32,291 nt of DNA from Mesorhizobium sp. M7A.F.Ca.US.006.01.1.1 (GTDB lineage: Bacteria; Pseudomonadota; Alphaproteobacteria; Rhizobiales; Rhizobiaceae). The notes under the pieces are model-generated. The model was not told the DNA's origin. It did no database searches and worked only from the letters and a program-made list of their open reading frames with translations. Position numbers and translations under genes: made by a program. The stretch's first letter is position 1. Each line of letters begins with the position of its first letter. Where the stretch lies: NCBI RefSeq assembly GCF_003997935.1, contig NZ_RZQL01000015.1, positions 13,133-45,423 on the forward strand, in the 5' to 3' direction. This document shows positions 24,249-30,602 of this stretch, piece by piece.

Positions 24249-24412
24249 TCACAAACCCAACCGAACAACTGGGCAGGTGTTCCAAAAAACGCCGAGTTCC
24301 AATAAGGACTCAGGTCCTGGTCCGCTATTGTCACCCCTTCCAAGTCGATGTGTTCGTCACAAATCTTGCGCAATTGAGAAAGGTCGCCCGGGCGTACAAC
24401 TCTGATTTCCAC
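24240..24412 (-). pseudogene. GNAT acetyltransferase truncated by the IS256-family element
   Basis: From a GTG at 24412, preceded by GCAGGAG, the frame reads VEIRVVRPGDLSQLRKICDE and continues through SPYWNSAFFGTPAQLFGWVCDEGG, the N-terminal half of a GNAT domain ending at the strand before the acetyl-CoA loop. The IS begins there. Joining the flanks without the IS gives only a few more codons and a stop, so the rest was probably already lost or lay elsewhere. The start was chosen by the ribosome site; the frame is open upstream. Confidence 0.65.
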
Positions 24413-24666
24413 AGTATTCTCCTGCTTCTCGTTCCGGCACACGTCAGGGGATTTGCTTGCGCAGTTGCCTGATGTGGCAGGTGAGCCAGCCCGCATATTG
24501 GCCGTCGTATTGTGGGCCGCGACGCTCACATGTGCGCACCCGATGAAGTGTAGATGTGTTTGTTTCAGGCAATGAGGCGCGTCTTGTGAGCACCGCCACG
24601 GTGGACCTGAAATCGCCTCACAGACGCTTGCCCACTGAACACGTCCCCGCCATGACCGGGGACGTG

Positions 24667-25345
24667 TTAAGGCACATTGCCTTCAGCCTCTGCAGAGGTC
24701 AGCGGTCTTGCTGCCGTCCGCAGGTTGTCTTTGCCGTAGCCGTATTTGCCGAATACTGCCATCATTTCGCCAGAGCCAACATAGTCCTGCATACGGCATT
24801 GAACGCGTCGACCGCAGCCTGCTCGTTGAGCTCGAAGGCGATAGCAGGATAGTTGGCTGGCGCGATGAACGAATCGGCCAGCTCAAGGCTGTGGTCCTTC
24901 TTAACAAGTCCAGTCGCTGTAAAGTAGTCGAGGGCACCGGCGGCGGCGCGACAGCCTGTCCGCCGGCGGTCCGGCGACCTGCATGATTTTGTCGTCGGCG
25001 ATGCCTGACTTTTTCGCGTCCTGGACCGCGGTGTAGCCTGTATCACTGACGAAGGTGAGTCCCTTGTCACGCACATCCTCATAAGAATGCAGCCCTTCCG
25101 GGTTGCCCTTAGGCACCAGCAGTGCGCCTCTCTCCGTAGCGATCGGTTCGCTGAACAGCACGTTGCGGCAGCGCTCCGGCTTGATCCACATGCCGGCCGT
25201 GATGAAGTCGAAGCGGCTAGCCTGCAGGCCGGGGACAAGTGAGCCCCATTCGGTTACGACCGGCTCGATTCTATTCTCGTGTTTTTGCGCGACGCACGCA
25301 AATGCCAGACAATCCGATCCCCAAATTAATTCCCAGCACCGCAGG
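24667..25345 (-). pseudogene. Amino-acid/ectoine ABC transporter solute-binding protein (EhuB-like), broken
   Basis: Three frame pieces on the minus strand assemble into a periplasmic binding protein of the polar amino acid family. Piece one has EPVVTEWGSLVPGLQASRFD and then FITAGMWIKPERC, FSEPI and GLHSYEDV; after a shift near 24970 piece two has ALDYFTATGLVKKDHSLELA and FELNEQAAVDAFNAV; after a shift near 24770 piece three has DYVGSGEMMAVFGKYGYGKDNL and a TAA at 24667. This order and wording resemble EhuB, the ectoine/hydroxyectoine-binding protein of rhizobia. The signal peptide and first lobe start are missing: the fragment begins right at the stop of the adjacent GNAT pseudogene. No permease or ATPase genes accompany it. 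Confidence 0.8.
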
Positions 25346-25812
25346 TTATTTGGTGTCCGCTTTTTCAACGAGACGCTCCATGAGCGTGCTGTAGGCGACA
25401 AAACCGGTGTGAGACCAGAAGGTCTTGCGGCCAGGATTGGTCTCCAGCACGTCGAGGAAAATCCTTGATTTGTTGTGGAAACGAGACCGAATAAGCAGCT
25501 CAAGGGTCCTGCAGCCAATCTCCGAACGTCGGTGTTGGCAGCTGACGTAGAATTGCCTCAAAAAGACGCGTTGCCCACTCGGCTCCGCATTGTCTGGCTC
25601 CAAACGATGAGTGGCGAGGCCCACAATCTCGCCGTTCTGGCTGAAGAGGTCGACCATCCAAATTTCGCGATTCACCAACTGAATAAACCGCTCCTTGAGT
25701 TCTGAAACCGTCATCGGGGTTTCGATGCTTCTCGGCCTCGATCAACTCGCGGTTCAACATTGCCAACTTGTCGAAATCTTCGGCGGCAGCTCTGCGAATC
25801 TCAATTGTCTCT
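25346..25812 (-). pseudogene. GNAT acetyltransferase with a one-base frameshift
   Basis: The N-terminal part TIEIRRAAAEDFDKLAMLNR, continuing through ELIEAEKHRNP, is in one frame; the rest, MTVSELKERFIQLVNREIWM and then VGLATHRLE, FLRQFYVSCQHRRSEIGCRT, LDVLETNPGRKTFWSHTGF, is in another. The junction is the run CCCCGATGACG (minus strand, near 25715-25719), where one extra base separates NP from MTVSEL. The join restores a complete GNAT domain with the (Q/R)-x-x-G-x-G/A-type loop QHRRSEIG. No good start codon is visible in the N-terminal frame near 25812. It is a pseudogene, or possibly a sequencing error at the C-run. It directly precedes the EhuB-like remnant. Confidence 0.7.
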
Positions 25813-25917
25813 GAAGCACTGTGATCCTCTCCTGACCCATGCGACCCACGCAGCGGGCTAGGCAATGCGCTCCTACATGTCCGTGGTGGGTAAAGCCCGT
25901 CCGCAGCCAAAAATCCT

Positions 25918-26028
25918 ATGATTAGAGTTGTTCTCGATGACCTCCGATACGGATTCTCTCGCCGGGCTTATTTCGATTTGGTCGAGGTCATTGAATCCTG
26001 CATCGCCCGACAGCCGCGCCGTCGGTAG
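25918..26028 (+). CDS. Possible small ORF, unknown function
   Basis: A 36-codon frame starting ATG, reading MIRVVLDDLRYGFSRRAYFD and LVEVIESCIARQ, with a protein-like composition. There is no clear ribosome-binding site and I recognise no family. It may be a remnant. It ends just before the convergent aldehyde dehydrogenase stop. Confidence 0.2.
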   Translation: MIRVVLDDLRYGFSRRAYFDLVEVIESCIARQPRRR

Positions 26029-26042
26029 GGATCAGCAAGCGT

Positions 26043-27503
26043 TCAATTTCCAGATGGTGGCTGCGAGAGGCGGATACCAACGTTTCTCGTCTGAACGTAG
26101 CCGTCCAGCGCTTCCTGACCCTTCTCCCTGCCGTAGCCGGACTGGTTTATCCCACCGAACGGTGTTTCCACCCCGCCCACATACCACCCATTCACGTACA
26201 CTTGACCGGCCCAAAGGCGGTCGGCGGTCCAGAGGGCCCGGTCAATATCCCGCGTGAACACGCCCGCTGCCAGACCGTGAACGGTGTCGTTCGCGAGATT
26301 GACGGCCATTCCCGGATTATCGAACGTGGTAACGGCAAGAACAGGACCGAATACTTCTTGCTGGAAGAGATTGCTGTCTCGCGCGACATCGGCAAACACC
26401 GTGGCCGCCATAAAGTAACCGCTCCGCTCCGAAAGCGCAGTCCCGCCGGTTACGAGTCGCGCGCCCTGCGAGAGGGCCGTCTGGCAGGCCCGCTCAACTC
26501 CTTGTCGTTGGTTTCGGGAGATCAACGGGGTGATGTCGCAGTTTTCGCGTCCTGGACCGACCGACAGTCCTTCGACGCAGACCCTCACTCTTTCCACCAG
26601 TTTGTCTGCAATAGAACGTTCCACAATAAGACGTGTAAGGTTGTTGCAATTCTGGCCTGCATTCAGAAAGGTCCCGACGCGTACCGCTTCCACAACGCAG
26701 TCGAGGTCGGCATCGGAATACACAACTGCAGCCGACTTTCCGCCCAGTTCCATTATGCAGGGCACGATCCGATCCGCTGCCGTCTTGAGCACCGTCCGCC
26801 CAGTAGTAATCGAGCCCGTGAAGACGATGTGGCGAACGTCGGGATGTTCGATCAGCGCCTGGCCTGCCGTTTGGCCGTATCCAGTGAGCACGTTGACCGC
26901 TCCGGCAGGCAGCCCCGCTGTCTCACAGGCACGCGCAAGTTCAACTCCGGAAAGGGGAGCTAGTTCCGGCGACTTCACCACGACTGAGTTGCCGGTTGCG
27001 ATGGCGCAGGCCAGCGAGCGGGCCGTCAGTTCAAGTGGACCATTCCACGGAACGATCTGGGCGGACACGCCGAAGGGACTTCTGACTGTGTAGTTGACCA
27101 GGTTGGCCCCGCGCGGGATCGAGCGCCCTTCAAGTTTGTCGGCCAAGCCACCATAGTATCGCAGGTATCTGATGGCGGTCTGAACCTCGCCATCGGCAAG
27201 TTCCAATGCCTTCCCCGTCTCCGCGCAGTTAATGGCTGCGATCTCGTCGAAACGCGCTTCAAGGGCGTCGGCAACGCGAAACAACATGCGACCGCGATCA
27301 TACGGATGCATGTCTATCAGCACGCGGTCGCGAAAAACGCGGTGAGCAGCAGTAACGGCAAGCTCGATGTCTTGGGGTCCTGCTTCAGCTACGACAGCAA
27401 TCGTTTCGGCGCTCGCCGGGTCATCGACCTCGATGCGTGTGCCGGACACAGAATCCCGCCACTCGCCATCGATATAATTTTTGACTACGTCGTTGCTGGC
27501 CAT
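26043..27503 (-). CDS. NAD(P)-dependent aldehyde dehydrogenase
   Basis: A complete 486-residue aldehyde dehydrogenase. The Rossmann-side residues are present (VPWNGPLELT, K177 in VVVKSPE, FTGSITTG ~228-235), with the general base E252 in MELGGK, the nucleophile C286 in NAGQNCNN, and the C-terminal EVFGPVLAV and PFGGINQSGYGREKG blocks. It oxidises an aldehyde to the acid. It lies 225 bp downstream of, and in the same direction as, a DABA aminotransferase, so the likely aldehyde is aspartate-4-semialdehyde formed from DABA, as in the ectoine-degradation enzyme DoeC. The family is broad (betaine, gamma-aminobutyraldehyde or succinate-semialdehyde enzymes are alternatives), and the Asn following the catalytic Cys is a little unusual. 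Confidence 0.9.
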   Translation of the reverse strand: MASNDVVKNYIDGEWRDSVSGTRIEVDDPASAETIAVVAEAGPQDIELAVTAAHRVFRDRVLIDMHPYDRGRMLFRVADALEARFDEIAAINCAETGKALELADGEVQTAIRYLRYYGGLADKLEGRSIPRGANLVNYTVRSPFGVSAQIVPWNGPLELTARSLACAIATGNSVVVKSPELAPLSGVELARACETAGLPAGAVNVLTGYGQTAGQALIEHPDVRHIVFTGSITTGRTVLKTAADRIVPCIMELGGKSAAVVYSDADLDCVVEAVRVGTFLNAGQNCNNLTRLIVERSIADKLVERVRVCVEGLSVGPGRENCDITPLISRNQRQGVERACQTALSQGARLVTGGTALSERSGYFMAATVFADVARDSNLFQQEVFGPVLAVTTFDNPGMAVNLANDTVHGLAAGVFTRDIDRALWTADRLWAGQVYVNGWYVGGVETPFGGINQSGYGREKGQEALDGYVQTRNVGIRLSQPPSGN

Positions 27504-27728
27504 CCAGTCCTCTTTCTTATCGCTCGATTTTCTTCGAATTGGCGCAGCGACAGTGGTCGGCGCCGCAGGAAGAACGGCAACCGTGGTATCGGTCCGGCAG
27601 TGAAAGCCCTAGTCTGCCGTTCAGCCGCTCCGAGTTCGCCCACTGCCACATGCCACGGAACGGCCTTCCCGTTCCGTGACTGCGAGCGGCCCGATTTTGG
27701 ACCTGCTAGTGGCCCGGTGCTTTGTCGG

Positions 27729-29045
27729 CTAGCGAGCCGCGCCTCCACCGTCGAGGGTAGTCGCTACTGCGCCAATGCTGTCGCGAATGATGGACAGACC
27801 ACGCCGAAGGTCAGCCTCGGCGATGGTGAGGGCAGTCATGAACTTAAGCACCTCACCGTATGAGCCGGCGATCTCGATCACCAAGCCCCGACGAAAAGCC
27901 TCCTGGGAGACCAGACCTGGCAAGGAGTGGTGCTTCGGTGAAACGAGTCCGTACATCAGACCGCGGCCTCGCACGCTCAGGCCGAGGGTGGGGAATTCCT
28001 CGGTAATCGCGTTGAGTTCTTGGACCAAGATCGCAGACTTGCGAGCGATCTCATCCTCGAACTTGGAGTCGGACCAGTAAGCTTCGAGGGCCGCACGAGC
28101 AGTGACGAAAGCATAGTTGTTGCCTCTGAAGGTCCCGGTGTGTGCGCCCGGGGCCCAGACATCAAGTTCAGGCTTGATGAGAATAAGGGCCATTGGGGTT
28201 CCGATCGCCGACAAAGATTTGGACAGGGTAACGATGTCCGGCACAATTGCAGCCGCTTCGAAACTGAAGAAACTGCCCGCGCGACCGACCCCGGCCTGGA
28301 TGTCATCGAGGATCATCAAGATTCCGTGCCGCGACGTTAGCTCGCGCAGCCGTTGCAGCCAAGTAACGCTCGCAGCATTGATGCCGCCTTCACCTTGGAT
28401 CCCTTCCAGGATCACCGCGGCAGGTTTGTCGAGGCCACTGTTGGGGTCATTGAGAAGCTTTTCGAAGTAATCGATTGTGTCAACTGACGCCCCCAGGTAG
28501 CCTTCGTATGGCAACGATGTCACATGGGCGAGGGGAAACCCGGCAGCGGCCCGGTGCTCCTTGTTTCCCATCGCTGCCAATGCTCCAGCGCTTTCCCCAT
28601 GGAACGAGTTGGTAAACGAGACGATGTTCGATCTCCCGGTCACCTGGCGAGCCAGTTTTAGACTCGCTTCGACCGCGTTCGTACCTGTGGGGCCGGGAAA
28701 CTGTAATTTGTATGTCAGACCACGAGGCTTGAGAATGTATCGCTCGAAAGCTTCGATGAAGGCTTTCTTGGCCGTCGTGGCAAGGTCCAGCCCATGCACA
28801 ATTCCGTCGCGCTCGATATAATCCAGCAGCGCCTTCTTGATGACGGGGTTGTTGTGCCCATAATTCAAAACGCCTGCACCGGCGAAAAAGTCGAGATATT
28901 CCCGACCGTCTGCAGCGATGAGAGTGGTCCCGACTCCGCGATCGAATAGGGCGGGGAAGGCGCGGACGTAGCTGCGCACCTCAGACTCCAGGCGATTGAA
29001 AACCGCGAGACCTGCATCCATTTCAGGTGCGAATTGCTTGCTCAT
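27729..29045 (-). CDS. Diaminobutyrate--2-oxoglutarate aminotransferase (EctB family), copy 3
   Basis: A 438-residue EctB-type enzyme, very close to copy 2 (9105-10406), with GAGVLNYGHNNP, GPTGTNAVEASLKLAR, FHG, DDIQAGVGRAG and the PLP lysine K276 in TLSKSLSAIGTPM. GVGRTG of the other copies is GVGRAG here. The start at 29045 (MSKQF) has GAGGAG about eight bases upstream; the frame is open to 29156, but the extra 37 codons lack homology. Downstream is the aldehyde dehydrogenase; upstream, divergent, an Lrp-type regulator. In that setting, conversion of DABA to aspartate semialdehyde (DoeD direction) is more likely than biosynthesis. Confidence 0.9.
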   Translation of the reverse strand: MSKQFAPEMDAGLAVFNRLESEVRSYVRAFPALFDRGVGTTLIAADGREYLDFFAGAGVLNYGHNNPVIKKALLDYIERDGIVHGLDLATTAKKAFIEAFERYILKPRGLTYKLQFPGPTGTNAVEASLKLARQVTGRSNIVSFTNSFHGESAGALAAMGNKEHRAAAGFPLAHVTSLPYEGYLGASVDTIDYFEKLLNDPNSGLDKPAAVILEGIQGEGGINAASVTWLQRLRELTSRHGILMILDDIQAGVGRAGSFFSFEAAAIVPDIVTLSKSLSAIGTPMALILIKPELDVWAPGAHTGTFRGNNYAFVTARAALEAYWSDSKFEDEIARKSAILVQELNAITEEFPTLGLSVRGRGLMYGLVSPKHHSLPGLVSQEAFRRGLVIEIAGSYGEVLKFMTALTIAEADLRRGLSIIRDSIGAVATTLDGGGAAR

Positions 29046-29666
29046 AGGCGAACTCCTCAATCTGAAGCCTGCAAAGCCAGGCCTCTTCTGCTTTATGAAG
29101 TGGCGTGTAGGTGCCGTTGTGAGACAATAGCGCGCTACATTGGGCGCCTTGCGCAAATTCTGAGCGGCGGGATGCAGTAATTATGCGAAATTGCCGGCAG
29201 GTTGCATAAGGCCGGCGGTTTGTGTGGCTGCGGTGACGATTTTTCCCAACCACCTCAAGACGGCTGCATTTGATGCAGCAACCGGGGCAGGCGAACCTAG
29301 CGCTCGATTCCCTATACACAGATGAGACTCTTGGCAGCGTGAGCCAACGAATGGAAGCCGAAGCGCGGAAATAGAGGTCCCCCCTATCATCATCGTCCAG
29401 TCGGCTTAGCGTTTAAGTTCCGAGACGTTTCCTCGGCCGAACTGGGCGCAAGGCCTCGGCTTTTGACCGTCGGCTGCCATTGTCAGTTGGGCGATGGTGG
29501 ACAGCACTCTTCGGCCAATGGCTATAACTGACGTCGAGGACGATAGCCGACTTTGGTCCCATGCCTGGCCTGATCGTTTGGGCTTCCGTCTGCGCGGGGT
29601 TGAGGCTACAGTCGAGTGCATATCGCAGTTTTTCTGCGCAAATTGCAGCTATTCCGGAGAATGACC
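29046..29666. other. Divergent intergenic region between aminotransferase copy 3 and the Lrp-type gene
   Basis: About 620 bases, long for a simple promoter region. It has no recognised gene and includes the interrupted palindrome at 29181-29209. Other frames are Arg/Ser-rich and unlike known proteins. Both neighbouring genes are presumably transcribed outward from here. Confidence 0.4.
29181..29209. promoter_or_regulatory. Interrupted palindrome TTATGC-N17-GCATAA, candidate Lrp-type operator
   Basis: TTATGC (29181-29186) and GCATAA (29204-29209) are exact inverted repeats with half-sites about two helical turns apart. The site is about 140 bp upstream of the aminotransferase start. Lrp/AsnC proteins often bind such AT-edged inverted repeats next to their own gene. 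Six-base arms can occur by chance. Confidence 0.3.
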
Positions 29667-30131
29667 ATGGAATTGGATCGGATAGATCTGAAAATCTTAA
29701 GCGCTGTTCAGCGCAACAATCGCCAAACAACGGAAGAATTGGGCCAACTGGCCGGTATATCGCCCACGGCCTGTCAGCGGCGATTGAAGCAGTTGCGACA
29801 AATTGGCGTAATTGAGGCTGATGTTGCAATCGTGTCGCCTGAGGCGGTGGGCAGGTCCCTGATGATGCTGGTCTTGGTCGACATTGAGCGCTATCGTTCC
29901 GACGTCATCGATCGCTTCAAGCAGTCTCTACAGAAGGCGCCTGAAGTAATGAGCGCGTATGCGGTCACCGGTAACGCCGATTTCGTTCTCCTTCTCTCCG
30001 TGCGTGACTTGGCAGAGTACGACGCATTCTCGAGGCGTTTCTTCTTTGATAGCCCGGCTGTTAGAAATTACAGCACGATGATTGTGATGGATCGCACGAA
30101 GGTAACCTTGGCGGTGCCAATCGATGTATAG
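29667..30131 (+). CDS. Lrp/AsnC-family transcriptional regulator (DoeX-like position)
   Basis: A 154-residue Lrp/AsnC protein: N-terminal helix-turn-helix (~3-60) beginning LDRIDLKILSAVQRNNRQTT and continuing GQLAGISPTACQRRLKQLRQIGVI, then a RAM ligand-binding domain (~65-150) with SAYAVTGNADFVLLLSVRDLAEYDAF, where the AVTGxxDF...V motif is intact. The start at 29667 is preferred: GGAGA lies at a suitable distance and MELDRIDLKI is the family's usual N-terminus; an ATG at 29661 and an upstream frame exist. It is divergent from DABA aminotransferase copy 3. In Halomonas the ectoine-degradation genes are governed by an Lrp-type regulator, DoeX, that senses a pathway intermediate; a similar role here is inferred. 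Confidence 0.9.
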   Translation: MELDRIDLKILSAVQRNNRQTTEELGQLAGISPTACQRRLKQLRQIGVIEADVAIVSPEAVGRSLMMLVLVDIERYRSDVIDRFKQSLQKAPEVMSAYAVTGNADFVLLLSVRDLAEYDAFSRRFFFDSPAVRNYSTMIVMDRTKVTLAVPIDV

Positions 30132-30602
30132 AACGCGCAATCTTACGCGCATTCAACAACTGGTTGATCCGATTCACCGATGACTGGCGCAAGGGTCAGC
30201 CGCCTTGCCCGCCGGCCATGATTGGGACGGGAGTTTTCGTACCGCTAAAGCGGCGATGGAGCGCAAGGCGAAGCATCATTCTGCTCCTTACAACGGCCTC
30301 GTCAGCGCGATGCTGCAAAAGCACTTCTGGACCTACCGGGCTGCATTCTGATGTATCTCGCGATAGGTTTGTCCCCTTCAGTCGCGATGCGCTTTGTCCA
30401 CTTAAGTCACGACGCTCCGGCATCGCCTTCAGCCCTGATGGACTGCTGGCAAGGTCATGTTTAAACGTTCCGCCCCGTTGGGAGGCCGCCATAATGCGAA
30501 TCTCTTAAGAATGCGCTGATTTCCTGCGTCCTGCAAGATAATTGCGCGTTTTTGCTTGCTCGCCGTCTGCTAGATTTTTGCCCGACTCAGACATTTGCGA
30601 GT
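30132..30602. other. Intergenic region before GMC copy 2
   Basis: About 470 bases. A plus-strand frame at 30256-30351 reads MERKAKHHSAPYNGLVSAML and QKHFWTYRAAF, protein-like but unrecognised and without a start signal. No promoter or ribosome site was identified close to the GMC reading frame, so copy 2 may not be expressed. Confidence 0.35.
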
